From: JAYRSJ01 sp041920215
GTDB taxonomy: Bacteria; Pseudomonadota; Gammaproteobacteria; Burkholderiales; Burkholderiaceae_C
Assembly (NCBI GenBank): GCA_041920215.1
Contig: JAYRSJ010000008.1
Location: forward strand, 98,119 to 162,118
DNA: 64,000 nt
Direction: 5' to 3'
Part shown: one piece after another, positions 54,461-64,000 of the stretch
How positions within the stretch are numbered: the stretch's first letter is position 1
Layout: each line of letters opens with the position of its first letter
Program-made: the position numbers and the translations under genes
Notes under the pieces: model-generated
What the model was told of the DNA's origin: nothing
What the model saw: the letters and a program-made list of their open reading frames with translations, nothing else
Databases searched by the model: none

Positions 54461-55612
54461 TCAACGCACCACCGCAATCTGTTGCCGTGCGCCGCCCTTG
54501 TAGGTGAACAAAGTCAGCGCGCCGTTCTTGATGTCGCCCTTGGCGTCGAAACCGATCTTGCCGGTCACGCCGGTATAGCCATCCATCTTGGCCAGCACCG
54601 GCAGGTACTTGGCGGGCTCGGACGAGCCGGCCTTGACCATGGCATCGACCATCACATTGACCGAGTCATAGACGTAGGGGGCGTAGATCTGCACCTCGAT
54701 CTTGTACTTCTGCTTGAAGCGCGCTTTGAAGTCGTCCATGCCCTTCTTGAAGTCGCCGTCCACGCCGCCGGCCTCGGCGCAGTAGACCTGCGAGTCAGCC
54801 ATGGTGCCGGCGGCCAGCTTGGGCAGCTCGCCCGAGCAGATGCCGTCGCCGCCGACGAACTTGGCGTCTATGCCCAGCTGCTTCATCTGGCGGATCATCG
54901 GGCCGGCCACCGCATCCATGCCGCCGAAGAAGACCACGTCGGGCTTCTTGGCCTTCAGCGAGGTCAGGATGGCGGTGAAGTCCGTCGCCTTGTCGTTGGT
55001 GAATTCGCGGCCGGCCACCTTGCCGCCGGCGGCCTTGACGCCCTTCTCGAACTCGTCAGCGACGCCCTGGCCGTAGGCGGTGCGATCGTCGATGACGGCG
55101 ATGCTCTTGCCCTTCAGCTCGGTCACCGCATAGCGACCCAGCGTGCCGCCCAGATGCACATCGTCGGCCACCAGACGGAAGGCCGTCTTGTAGCCATTGC
55201 GGGTGTACTTGGGGTTGGTCGCCGAGGGGCTGATCTGCGGAATGCCGGCGTCGTTGTAGACCTTGGACGCGGGGATGGTGGTGCCCGAGTTCAAGTGGCC
55301 GACCACTCCGTTGACCTTGGCGTCGGCCAGCTTGGTGGCGGCCGCCGTGCCCTGCTTGGGATCGCCAGCATCGTCTTCGGCCAGCAGTTCGAACTTGGCC
55401 TTCTTGCCGCCTATGGTCACGCCCTTGGCGTTGAGCTCGTCGATCGCCATGCGGGCGCCCAGCTCATTGTCCTTGCCCAGGTGGGCGATGGCGCCGCTGG
55501 TCGGGCCCACATGGCCGATCTTGACGACCAGCTCCTGTGCGAAGGCGCTGCCGCCCAGGGCCAGCAAGACCATGCTTGCGCACAGCTTCAGTTGGGGTTT
55601 CTTCTTGCTCAT
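54461..55612 (-). CDS. livJ: branched-chain amino-acid ABC transporter, substrate-binding protein
   Basis: A 383-residue periplasmic binding protein. A signal peptide ends in GGSAFA before QELVVKIGHVGPTSGAIAHL, the usual LivJ/LivK start. GVVGHLNSGTTIPASKVYND, FRLVADDVHLGGTLGRYAVT and VVFFGGMDAVAGPMIRQMKQ are family features. The start at 55612 follows GGAG; the frame open to 55690 is not signal-like. It is the last gene of the liv cluster, 148 bp after livF, so it may also have a promoter of its own. Leucine, isoleucine and valine are the likely ligands, but amides or related amino acids are possible. Confidence 0.93.
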   Translation of the reverse strand: MSKKKPQLKLCASMVLLALGGSAFAQELVVKIGHVGPTSGAIAHLGKDNELGARMAIDELNAKGVTIGGKKAKFELLAEDDAGDPKQGTAAATKLADAKVNGVVGHLNSGTTIPASKVYNDAGIPQISPSATNPKYTRNGYKTAFRLVADDVHLGGTLGRYAVTELKGKSIAVIDDRTAYGQGVADEFEKGVKAAGGKVAGREFTNDKATDFTAILTSLKAKKPDVVFFGGMDAVAGPMIRQMKQLGIDAKFVGGDGICSGELPKLAAGTMADSQVYCAEAGGVDGDFKKGMDDFKARFKQKYKIEVQIYAPYVYDSVNVMVDAMVKAGSSEPAKYLPVLAKMDGYTGVTGKIGFDAKGDIKNGALTLFTYKGGARQQIAVVR

Positions 55613-55760
55613 CAGAATGTCTTCTCCGTGGGTGCTTGGTGATGGCGCACGACTGAAGAGCGCGCGGGTCGACGCCCCGCACTCCATCACCTTCTCATCT
55701 ATCCCGCTGCTCCTGCTCGCGACTACCGGTTCATTGGATCGCCAGCAATTCTTTTGACGC

Positions 55761-56486
55761 TCACTCTCCGAGATAGGCGGCGCGCACCTTGGGGTCGTTC
55801 AACAGGGTCTTGCCCTCGCCGGTCATGGTGATCAGGCCGGACTCCATCACATAGCCGCGGTTGGCGATGGCCAGCGCGCGGCTGGCGTTCTGCTCCACCA
55901 GCAGCACCGTCACGCCCTGGCTGTGGATGTCGTTGACCACCTCGAAGATCTTGTCCACCATGATCGGGGAGAGCCCCATGCTGGGCTCGTCCAGCAGCAG
56001 TACCTTGGGCTTGGCCATCAGCGCCCGCCCCATCGCCAGCATCTGCTGCTCGCCCCCGCTCATCGTGCCGGCCAGCTGCGCGCGGCGCTCCTTCAGGCGC
56101 GGGAAGATGCTGAAGACCTTGTCGATGTCGGCCTCGATCTGCGCCTTGTCGTCGCGGATGTAGGCGCCCATCTGCAGGTTCTCGGTGATGGTCATGCGGG
56201 TGAAGGTGCCGCGCCCCTCGGGCACCATTACCAGGCCCTGCTTGACCAGGTCCCAGGCGCCCTGCCCCTTGATCGACTGGCCCATATAGCGGATGTCGCC
56301 GTCGGCCACCGCCTGGATCCCGGTCACCGCCTTGAGCGTGGTGGTCTTGCCCGCGCCGTTGGCGCCGATCAGGCTCACCAGCTCGCCCTGGCGCACTTCG
56401 AAGTCCACGCCCTTGACGGCCTGGATGCCGCCGTAGGCTACCTTGAGCCCGCTGACCTGCAGCAGGATGTTGTTGTTGTCTGCCAT
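55761..56486 (-). CDS. livF: branched-chain amino-acid ABC transporter, ATPase LivF
   Basis: A 241-residue ATP-binding subunit. Walker A is GANGAGKTT, the signature is MSGGEQQMLAMGRAL, and Walker B is KVLLLDEPSMGLSP with the switch histidine position replaced by Gln in LLVEQNASRALAIA, typical of LivF. It would form a heterodimer with LivG on the cytoplasmic side of LivHM. It starts 19 bp after livG. Confidence 0.96.
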   Translation of the reverse strand: MADNNNILLQVSGLKVAYGGIQAVKGVDFEVRQGELVSLIGANGAGKTTTLKAVTGIQAVADGDIRYMGQSIKGQGAWDLVKQGLVMVPEGRGTFTRMTITENLQMGAYIRDDKAQIEADIDKVFSIFPRLKERRAQLAGTMSGGEQQMLAMGRALMAKPKVLLLDEPSMGLSPIMVDKIFEVVNDIHSQGVTVLLVEQNASRALAIANRGYVMESGLITMTGEGKTLLNDPKVRAAYLGE

Positions 56487-56505
56487 TGCTTGGGTTCCCG
56501 TCTTG

Positions 56506-57285
56506 TCAGTGCGCAGCGTGTCCGGCGCCCAGATAGGCTTCGATCACCTTCTCGTTGCGCTGCACGTCGGCCGGCGTGCCTTCGGCGATCTGCTTGCCGT
56601 AGTCCAGCACGGTGACGCGGTCGCACAGGCCCATCACCAGCTTGACGTCGTGTTCGATCAGGAGGATGGTGCGGCCGTCCTTGCGGATGCGGTCGATCAG
56701 CTCTCTGAGCACCACCTTCTCGGTGGCGTTCATGCCGGCAGCCGGCTCGTCCAGCGCGATCAGCTGCGGGTCGGTGGCCAGCGCTCGCGCGATCTCCAGC
56801 CGGCGCTGGTCGCCGTAGGAGAGCGTGCGCGCCTTGTACTCCGCGTACTTGCCTATGCCCACATAGTCCAGCAGCTCCTGCGCCCGCTTGGCGATCGCGG
56901 CCTCCTCGGCCTTGAAGCCCGGCGTGCGGAACACCGCGCCGATCAGGCCCGAGCCGGTGCGCACATGGCGGCCCACCATCACGTTCTCCAGCGCCGTCAT
57001 CTCGGCGAACAGCCGGATGTTCTGGAAGGTGCGCGCGATGCCGGCCTTGGCCACCTGGTGCACCGCCTGCGGCGTGTAGGGCTGGCCACCGAGCTCGAAG
57101 CGCCCGGCATCCGGCGTGTACAGCCCGGTGATCACGTTGAAGAAGGTGGTCTTGCCGGCGCCGTTGGGGCCGATCAGGCCGTAGACCTGGCCGCGCCGGA
57201 TCTGGATGCCCACCTCGGAGAGGGCTTGCAGGCCGCCGAAGCGCTTGGACACGCCGCTGACGCTGAGCACGATATCGCTTGTCAT
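56506..57285 (-). CDS. livG: branched-chain amino-acid ABC transporter, ATPase LivG
   Basis: A 259-residue ATP-binding subunit. Walker A is GPNGAGKTTFFNVITGLY, the signature is LSYGDQRRLEIARALATDP, Walker B is LIALDEPAAGMN, and the switch histidine is in ILLIEHDVKLVMGLCDRV. The start at 57285 (MTSDIVLSVSG) is the family start; the frame open to 57342 overlaps livM. LivG and LivF lie next to each other as in most liv operons. Confidence 0.96.
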   Translation of the reverse strand: MTSDIVLSVSGVSKRFGGLQALSEVGIQIRRGQVYGLIGPNGAGKTTFFNVITGLYTPDAGRFELGGQPYTPQAVHQVAKAGIARTFQNIRLFAEMTALENVMVGRHVRTGSGLIGAVFRTPGFKAEEAAIAKRAQELLDYVGIGKYAEYKARTLSYGDQRRLEIARALATDPQLIALDEPAAGMNATEKVVLRELIDRIRKDGRTILLIEHDVKLVMGLCDRVTVLDYGKQIAEGTPADVQRNEKVIEAYLGAGHAAH

Positions 57286-57307
57286 GATCTGAGGTGCTCC
57301 TTCTTGT

Positions 57308-58393
57308 TTACTTCTGCGCCGGCACCGGCGCGGCCTTGCCATGCTCGCGGGCGGGCCACAGACCGCGCGGACGGATCAGCATCACGCTGATCATGGCCAG
57401 CGCCACCAGCAGCTGGCGCAGGATGGCGGCGTCCAGCCGGCCGCCGGTCATCTCCTGCAGCGGCCCGGCCACATAGCGCAGCACCTCGGGCAGCGCCGCC
57501 AGCAGCAGCGCCCCCAGGATCACCCCGGGGATGTGGCCGATGCCGCCCAGCACCACCATCGCCACGATCATGATGGACTCCTGCAGGCTGAACGACTCGG
57601 GGCTCACAAAGCCCTGGAAGGCCGCGAACATCGAGCCCGCCACGCCGCCGAAGGAGGCGCCCATCGCGAAGGCCAGCAGCTTCATATTGCGGGTGTTGAT
57701 GCCCATGGCCTTGGCCGCGATCTCGTCCTCGCGGATCGCCATCCAGGCGCGCCCGATGCGCGAGGTCTCCAGCCGGTAGCAGATCAGCACCGTGAACACC
57801 ACCAGCACCAGGAACAGGTAGTAGTACAGCGTCACCGAGGGCAGCGTGAAGCCCCACACCTCCAGCGGCCGGCCCAGGTCGATGCCGAAGAAGCGCATCG
57901 AGTCGATCTGCCCGATGCCGCGCGGCCCGTTGGTGATGTTGACCGGATGCTCCAGATTGTTCAGGAACACCCGGATGATCTCGCCAAAGCCCAGCGTCAC
58001 GATGGCCAGGTAGTCACCACGCAGCTTCAGCGTGGGCGCGCCCAGCACCGCCCCGGTGATCGCCGCCAGCAGCGCTCCCAGCGGGATCACGATCCACAGC
58101 GGCGAGTGCAGCCCGTCCGGGAACATCGCCCGGAAGGCCTCGAAGTTCTCGCTCAGATGCGGGCTGGCCAAGAGCCCGAACATATAGGCCCCCACCGCAT
58201 AGAAGGCCACATAGCCCAGGTCCAGCAGACCCGCATAGCCCACCACGATGTTCAGCCCCAGTGCCAGCAGCACATACAGCAGGGCCAGATCGATGATGCG
58301 CACCGGCCCGTTGCCGAACTGCTGCGCGATCAGCGGCACCACCAGCAGCCCCACGGCCGCCAGCAAAAACACAAAGAGTTTGTTCTTTTGCAT
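57308..58393 (-). CDS. livM: branched-chain amino-acid ABC transporter, permease LivM
   Basis: A 361-residue inner-membrane permease with about nine hydrophobic segments. NIVVGYAGLLDLGYVAFYAV, the cytoplasmic coupling loop SRIGRAWMAIREDEIAAKAM and ASFGGVAGSMFAAFQGFVSP are diagnostic of LivM. The first gap to livH is 15 bp. The N-terminus is short compared with E. coli LivM, which carries extra helices. Confidence 0.96.
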   Translation of the reverse strand: MQKNKLFVFLLAAVGLLVVPLIAQQFGNGPVRIIDLALLYVLLALGLNIVVGYAGLLDLGYVAFYAVGAYMFGLLASPHLSENFEAFRAMFPDGLHSPLWIVIPLGALLAAITGAVLGAPTLKLRGDYLAIVTLGFGEIIRVFLNNLEHPVNITNGPRGIGQIDSMRFFGIDLGRPLEVWGFTLPSVTLYYYLFLVLVVFTVLICYRLETSRIGRAWMAIREDEIAAKAMGINTRNMKLLAFAMGASFGGVAGSMFAAFQGFVSPESFSLQESIMIVAMVVLGGIGHIPGVILGALLLAALPEVLRYVAGPLQEMTGGRLDAAILRQLLVALAMISVMLIRPRGLWPAREHGKAAPVPAQK

Positions 58394-58408
58394 GAGTCGT
58401 CTCCTCGA

Positions 58409-59332
58409 TCAGGCACGGTCCGCCACGCGCTCACCCAGCAGACCCGAGGGCCGCAGCGTCAGCACCAGGATCAGCGCGATGAAGGCAAAGATGTCCGCAT
58501 AGTGGCTGCCCAGCACCCCGCCGGTCAGCTCGCCCAGATAGCCCGCCCCGATCGCCTCGATCAGCCCCAGCAGGATCGCCCCCACCACCGCACCGGCCAG
58601 ATTGCCGATGCCGCCCAGCACCGCCGCGGTGAAGGCCTTCAGCCCCGGCATGAAACCCATCGAGTGCTGCACCGTGCCGTAGTTGGCCGCCCACATCAGG
58701 CCCGCCACCGCCGCCAGCGCCGCACCAATCACGAAGGTCGCCGAGATGATGAAGTCCGGCTTCACCCCCATCAGCCCCGCCACCCGCGGGTTCTCCGCCG
58801 TGGCCCGCATCGCCCGGCCCAGCTTGGTGTAGTTCACCAGGTACAGCAGCCCCGCCAGCACCAGCGCCGTCACCGCCAGGATCAGCACCTGCGTCACCGT
58901 GATCACCGGCCCGCCCAGATCAAAGGGCTCGGTCGGCAGCAGCAGCGGGAACGGCTTCGGATTGGGCTTCCAGATGATCATCGCCAGCGTCTGCAGCAGC
59001 AAGCTCATGCCCATCGCCGTGATCAGCGGCGCCAGCCGCGGCGCATTGCGCAGCGGCCGGTACGCCACCTTCTCGATCGTGAAGTTCAGCGCCGTGCACA
59101 CCACCACCGCGCAGGCCAGCGCCACCGTCATCAGCGCCCATCCCGGCAAGCCGCTGTCCGCCAGAAACGTCACCACCGTCCAGCTCACCAGCGCGCCCAC
59201 CATCAACACCTCGCCATGCGCGAAGTTGATCAGGTTGATGATCCCGTACACCATCGTGTACCCCAAGGCCACCAACGCGTACATGCTGCCAAGCACCAGA
59301 CCGTTGATGATCTGTTGCACAAAGATCTCCAT
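58409..59332 (-). CDS. livH: branched-chain amino-acid ABC transporter, permease LivH
   Basis: A 307-residue permease with about eight helices, beginning MEIFVQQIINGLVLGSMYAL. YTMVYGIINLINFAHGEVLM, the coupling loop LGRAMRATAENPRVAGLMGV and FTAAVLGGIGNLAGAVVGAI are family features. It is the first gene of the liv operon. AAGGAA lies just before the start. A sigma-54-type promoter lies about 50 bp upstream. Confidence 0.96.
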   Translation of the reverse strand: MEIFVQQIINGLVLGSMYALVALGYTMVYGIINLINFAHGEVLMVGALVSWTVVTFLADSGLPGWALMTVALACAVVVCTALNFTIEKVAYRPLRNAPRLAPLITAMGMSLLLQTLAMIIWKPNPKPFPLLLPTEPFDLGGPVITVTQVLILAVTALVLAGLLYLVNYTKLGRAMRATAENPRVAGLMGVKPDFIISATFVIGAALAAVAGLMWAANYGTVQHSMGFMPGLKAFTAAVLGGIGNLAGAVVGAILLGLIEAIGAGYLGELTGGVLGSHYADIFAFIALILVLTLRPSGLLGERVADRA

Positions 59333-59382
59333 TGCTTTTCTTCCTTGTTGGACGGATGTGCCGCCTCACCGGGGTCTACTTC

Positions 59383-59398
59383 TGCAAGCCATGTGCCA
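59383..59398 (-). promoter_or_regulatory. sigma-54 promoter for the liv operon
   Basis: The minus strand reads TGGCACATGGCTTGCA. The -24 element TGGCAC and the -12 element TTGCA match the sigma-54 consensus, with GG and GC exactly ten bases apart. Transcription would start near 59372, about 40 bases before the livH ATG. The divergent neighbour encodes a sigma-54 activator, which strengthens the call. Confidence 0.75.
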
Positions 59399-59498
59399 GC
59401 GTGCGGAATTCACGGGTATTCACTGAGGGAATGGACCCAGAACCACAGTGACAGCCCCCGAACCGGCCATCGGGCCCTGCCAGCCCGCGAAAAACAGG

Positions 59499-59510
59499 GC
59501 GGAAATCCGC
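59499..59510. promoter_or_regulatory. candidate activator-binding inverted repeat
   Basis: GCGGAAATCCGC contains the inverted arms GCGGA and TCCGC. It lies about 127-138 bp upstream of the predicted liv transcription start, a normal distance for a sigma-54 enhancer. The ten-mer GTGCGGATTT formed on its minus strand (59512-59503) differs by one base from GTGCGGAATT at 59401-59410 on the plus strand. Confidence 0.4.
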
Positions 59511-59609
59511 ACTATCGATCGATGGCGAGGGCGGCTTTTTGCACCCTTGAAAATGGGCCCGCGCAGGCCTGCACAGCGGGCACGGCTTTGGGCACACTGG
59601 AGGCCCTGA

Positions 59610-59627
59610 ATGCGAGCGCATGTTTGA
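59610..59627 (+). CDS. five-codon leader frame overlapping the dctB start
   Basis: ATG at 59610 is six bases after a good ribosome-binding site (GGAGG, 59599-59603) and reads MRAHV, then TGA at 59625. The dctB ATG (59620) lies inside it in another frame and has no site of its own at proper distance. Translation of dctB may depend on termination of this short frame. Too short to judge by composition. Confidence 0.35.
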   Translation: MRAHV

Positions 59628-61528
59628 ATCCCGCCCCTTCCCCACCCTTGGCGAGCGCCTGGCGCGACGCCTGGCCCGGCCCAGCCTCTACGCTTATCTG
59701 ACGCTGGCCCTGATGGCCCTGGGCCTGGTGCTGGGCCAGCGCTGGAGCCAGTCGGCCGGCATCGCACAGCTGACCACGCTGGGCGGCGAGCGCTTGGAAC
59801 TCTATGCCTCCGGCCTGGAGGCCGAGCTGGCCCGCCATGCCTATCTGCCCAGCCTGATCGCGATCGACGAGGAGGTGCTGGCCCTGCTGCGCAAGCCCGC
59901 CGATGCGGCGCTGCGCGAGCAGCTGAGCCGCAAGCTGGCCCGCATCAATGTGCGCGCCGGCGCGATGCAGACCTTTGTCACCGATGCCCGGGCCCAGGTG
60001 CTGGCCAGCAGCCATGCGAGCACCGAGCCGGCCCGGCTGCGCGATGCGCTGAGCGCCGATCTGCGCCATTTCTTCGCCAGCAATCCCGACAACGGCAGCA
60101 TTGACTTCTATTTGCTGCAGCCCATGCGCCGCCAGGGCCAGCTGCTGGGTGCCATCGTGGTGCGCCTGAATCTGGCCCCGCTGGAGGCCACCTGGGTCGA
60201 TCTGGGCCTGCGCTCGCAGGGCGAGAAGCTGCTGGTGGTGGACGAGCAGGACGTGGTGATCATGAGCTCGGTTCCCGACTGGAAATACCGCATGCTGGGG
60301 CCCGAGGACGAGCGCCGCCGCCGCCAGCTGATCGCCAGCGAGCGCTATCCCAGCGATGCGCCGCTGGCCGCGATGGGCATCGACCAGGCCCTGCTGGCCA
60401 CCAGCGATTCGGCGCTCACCCGGGTGCCGCCGCTGCAGAAGGGCCAGACCAAGGGGCCGCAGCTGCTGGCCCAGCAGCGCGCGCTGGTGCCGCTAGGCGT
60501 GCGCCTGGTGACGCTGTCCGACCCCGGCGAGGTCTGGCGCCAGGCCCGCTATGCCGGCTGGGGCGGTGCCGCCTTCGGCGCCTTCATCGGCATGCTGGCG
60601 CTCTATCTGGCCTCGCGCCGGCGCGCGCTGCGCCAGCTCTTCCAGGCACAGACCCAGCTGCAGCAGGCCCATGACCAGCTGGAGCGCACGGTGGACGCGC
60701 GCACCGCCGAGCTGCGCAGCACCAATGCCGAGCTGAAGCGCCAGATCGCCCAGCGCCTGCGCGCCGAGGGCGAGCTGGTGCAGACCGGCAAGCTGGCGGT
60801 GCTGGGCCAGATGTCGGCCGGCATCTCGCACGAGGTCAACCAGCCGCTGACCGCGCTACGCGCGCTGGCCCGCAACACCCAGCTGCTGCTGGAGGCCGGC
60901 CGCTATGCGACGGTGGCCGAGAACCTGCGCACCATCGATGCGATGGTCGAGCGCATGAGCCTGATCACCCGCCAGCTCAAGAGCTTTGCGCGCAAGGCCG
61001 AATCAGCGGTGGTGCCGGTCTCGCTGGCCCATGCGCTGCGCAATGTGCAGCTGCTGCTGGAGCACAGGCTGCGCGGTGAAGGCGTGAGCGTGCAGCTGGA
61101 GGTGCCCGAGGGCCTGATGGTGGCCTGCGACGGCAATCGCCTCGAGCAGGTGCTTGTCAACCTGTTCGGCAATGCGATCGACGCGATGGCCGGCCAGCCC
61201 GACAAGCGCTTGAGCGTGGCCTGCGAGCTGCAGCCCGGCAGTCATGGCCAGGGCGAGCGGGTGCTGGTGCGGGTCAGCGACAGCGGCAGCGGCCTGGATC
61301 CGGCGCTGCAGCCGCGCTTGTTCGAGCCCTTCTTCACTACCAAGCCGGCTGGCCAGGGCCTGGGCCTGGGCCTGGTGATCTCGTCCAAGATCATCCACGA
61401 GTTCGGCGGCAGCCTGCGCGCGGTCAACAGCGCCCAGGGCATGACATTCGAGTTCGACCTGGCGCTGGCCGACTCGGCCTGGGAGGCCAGAAGCGCGGGC
61501 CACAACAAGGATCACAAGAGGGAGTCTT

Positions 61529-61536
<8 letters not shown>
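59620..61536 (+). CDS. dctB: sensor histidine kinase, DctB type
   Basis: A 638-residue membrane kinase. Two hydrophobic segments (about 23-41 and 307-330) enclose a periplasmic double sensor domain. After a coiled coil (335-390, QAQTQLQQAHDQLERTVDAR) come the phosphoacceptor box GQMSAGISHEVNQPLTALRA with His404 and the ATPase domain (NRLEQVLVNLFGNAIDAM, VSDSGSGLD, GQGLGLGLVISSKIIHEFGG). This matches the DctB group, which senses C4-dicarboxylates; relatives sense acidic amino acids. No dctA or dctPQM gene is next to it, while the liv operon is divergent. It overlaps dctD by eight bases. The ligand is open. Confidence 0.9.
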
Positions 61537-62869
<1,333 letters not shown>

Positions 62870-62896
62870 GAGTCATGGCCCCGGCCCCGCGCCGCC

Positions 62897-63838
62897 TCAG
62901 CGGTAGTGGGCCGGGTCGGGCGAGTCGCTGGGCTTGGCGATCACCCGCTTGAAGGCCGCGCTCATCGGCAGCTGCAGATTGATGCCGTGCGGCGGAATCG
63001 GCGATTCGAACCAGCGGCGGTAGATGCTGTGGATCTCGCCGCTGCGATACAGCCCGCTCAGCACCTCGTCGACGAGACGCTTGAATCCCGGATCATCGCG
63101 ACTCAGCCCTATGCCATAGGGTTCGACGGTCAGCGCCTCGTCGGCGATCAGGAAGTCGCGCGTGCGGCCCACCTGGGTCAGCAGGCTGCGCAACAGCACC
63201 TCGTCCATCATGAAGGCCTTGGCACGGCGGGTCTGCAGCATACGGAAGGCCTCAGGGTCGTCCTGGCCCACCAGGATGCGCATGCCCAGGCCCAGCTGCT
63301 CGTTGACCTTGTGCAGGTACTGGATGCTGGTCGTGCCTATCGTCGAGACCACCGGTTCGCCGCGCAGATCGTCCAGGCCGGCGATAGGATGCTCGCGGCG
63401 CGACAGCAGCTTGGTCTCGGTGACGAAGGTGGTGATCGAGAAAGCCTGGCTGCGGGCCCGCTCGGCGGTATGGGTGGTGATGCCGCACTCCATGTCCACC
63501 GTGCCATTGGCCACCAGGGGCATGCGGGTGGCTGAACTGACCGCGATCTTCTTGACCTCCAGATCGGGCAGATCAAAGCGCTGCCGGACCGCCGCGATCA
63601 CCCGCTCGCACAGCTCCACCGAATAGCCGATCGGCTTGAGCTGGCCGTCGAGATAGGAGAACGGCGAGGAACTGGGCCGGTAGCCCATCACGATGACGCC
63701 GGTCTCGCGGATGCGCTTGAGGGTGGGCGAGGCTTCGGCTGCTGCGCCGCTGGCGGCAGCTGGCGCCTGAGCCGCGGCGGCGGACGTCAGTGCCCACAGC
63801 AGGCAAAGCAGCGCAGGCAGGAAAGGCAGTCGACCCAA
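62897..63838 (-). CDS. amino-acid ABC transporter-type substrate-binding protein (GltI-like), orphan
   Basis: A 313-residue protein from a TTG start, with signal peptide ending TSAAAAQA. The body has the glutamate/aspartate-binding pattern: TLKRIRETGVIVMGYRPSSS, PFSYLDGQLKPIGYSVELCE, SSATRMPLVANGTVDMECGI and PYGIGLSRDDPGFKRLVDEV. The end is RWFESPIPPHGINLQLPMSA, also GltI-like. No ATG precedes the signal peptide in frame, so TTG is the only reasonable start, with a weak ribosome-binding site. No permease or ATPase is visible; it lies beside dctBD, so it could serve as a periplasmic co-sensor or feed a distant transporter. Confidence 0.85.
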   Translation of the reverse strand: MGRLPFLPALLCLLWALTSAAAAQAPAAASGAAAEASPTLKRIRETGVIVMGYRPSSSPFSYLDGQLKPIGYSVELCERVIAAVRQRFDLPDLEVKKIAVSSATRMPLVANGTVDMECGITTHTAERARSQAFSITTFVTETKLLSRREHPIAGLDDLRGEPVVSTIGTTSIQYLHKVNEQLGLGMRILVGQDDPEAFRMLQTRRAKAFMMDEVLLRSLLTQVGRTRDFLIADEALTVEPYGIGLSRDDPGFKRLVDEVLSGLYRSGEIHSIYRRWFESPIPPHGINLQLPMSAAFKRVIAKPSDSPDPAHYR

Positions 63839-63942
63839 TTGCAGCGGCCCGGGAATGAAGAATGGGCGGATTGTCGCGCCCGCGGAGGCCGCTGCAAGCG
63901 AGCAATCCCGCAGCCCGGGTGCGGCCGGGGCGGCTCAGTCGC

Positions 63943-64000
63943 TCAATGCGTGTCCACAGCGGCCAAATCCTCCGCGGCCGCGGGGCTGCGCTCGCACAGG
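63943..64000 (-). CDS. possible 3' end of a gene running off the window
   Basis: Read leftward from the right edge, the frame starting at 63999 gives LCERSPAAAEDLAAVDTH and then TGA at 63945-63943. Third positions are mostly G or C, as in real genes here. Only 18 codons are visible, so no family can be named. Confidence 0.35.
   Translation of the reverse strand, partial: LCERSPAAAEDLAAVDTH

Noticed and set aside
59581..59610. Second sigma-54 promoter facing dctB (GGGCACGGCTTTGGGC)
   Set aside because: GG is not followed by GC at the required ten-base distance, and the -12 element is missing.

Overview
This 64 kb window is high-GC chromosomal DNA that looks like a beta-proteobacterium of the order Burkholderiales, probably near Roseateles, Paucibacter or Rubrivivax. 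That placement is an inference. It rests on a 14-gene nuo operon that starts beside tRNA-Leu and ends in a DUF2818 gene, on the strong GC bias at third codon positions, and on the mix of protein families. I see no phage, insertion sequence, integron or CRISPR array. Almost all of it is core or long-resident sequence.

Layout. 1-78 is a 5'-truncated tRNA-Leu(GAG). 296-14952 (+) is the complete NADH:quinone oxidoreductase operon nuoABCDEFGHIJKLMN, followed by DUF2818, Nudix and DUF1178 genes (to 16372). 16558-20943 (+) is an RND efflux pair. 20981-24691 holds a GlcD-type FAD oxidase and a DUF2069 gene (-), a YihY-type membrane protein (+) and an XRE-cupin regulator (-). That regulator diverges from kbl and an SDR-type threonine dehydrogenase (24787-26960, +), with a perfect 18-bp palindrome between them. 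27018-30316 contains a MipA/OmpV porin-like gene, an Mpo1-like gene, an alpha/beta hydrolase and metY. 30410-37901 (+) carries a CBS-domain gene, aroC, an MFS transporter and a second RND pair. 38179-39132 (-) is an orphan solute-binding-like protein.

39371-45610 (-) is a glycine-catabolic operon, gcvT-gcvH-gcvP-sdaA. It is headed by a tandem glycine riboswitch with its -10 box and a plausible expression platform. 45649-51658 (-) is a six-gene Mrp/Pha-type cation/proton antiporter operon with fused A and B subunits. A gene-poor, less GC-rich gap (51659-52136) follows, then a small DUF3079 gene, and a LysR regulator diverging from an SbtA-family bicarbonate-type transporter. 54461-59332 (-) is a complete branched-chain amino-acid ABC transporter, livHMGFJ. 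Diverging from it are a DctB/DctD-type sensor kinase and sigma-54 activator (59620-62869, +), then an orphan glutamate/aspartate-type binding protein (-).

How parts fit together. The most interesting unit is at the right end. A close match to the sigma-54 -24/-12 promoter lies about 50 bp upstream of livH, in the gap shared with dctBD, and an inverted repeat lies about 125-140 bp upstream of the predicted start of transcription. This suggests the two-component system controls the adjacent liv transporter rather than a dicarboxylate carrier. A second theme is amino-acid catabolism through glycine: threonine to glycine (tdh, kbl), glycine cleavage (gcvTHP) and serine to pyruvate (sdaA). The last step is tied to glycine sensing by sharing the riboswitch-controlled transcript.
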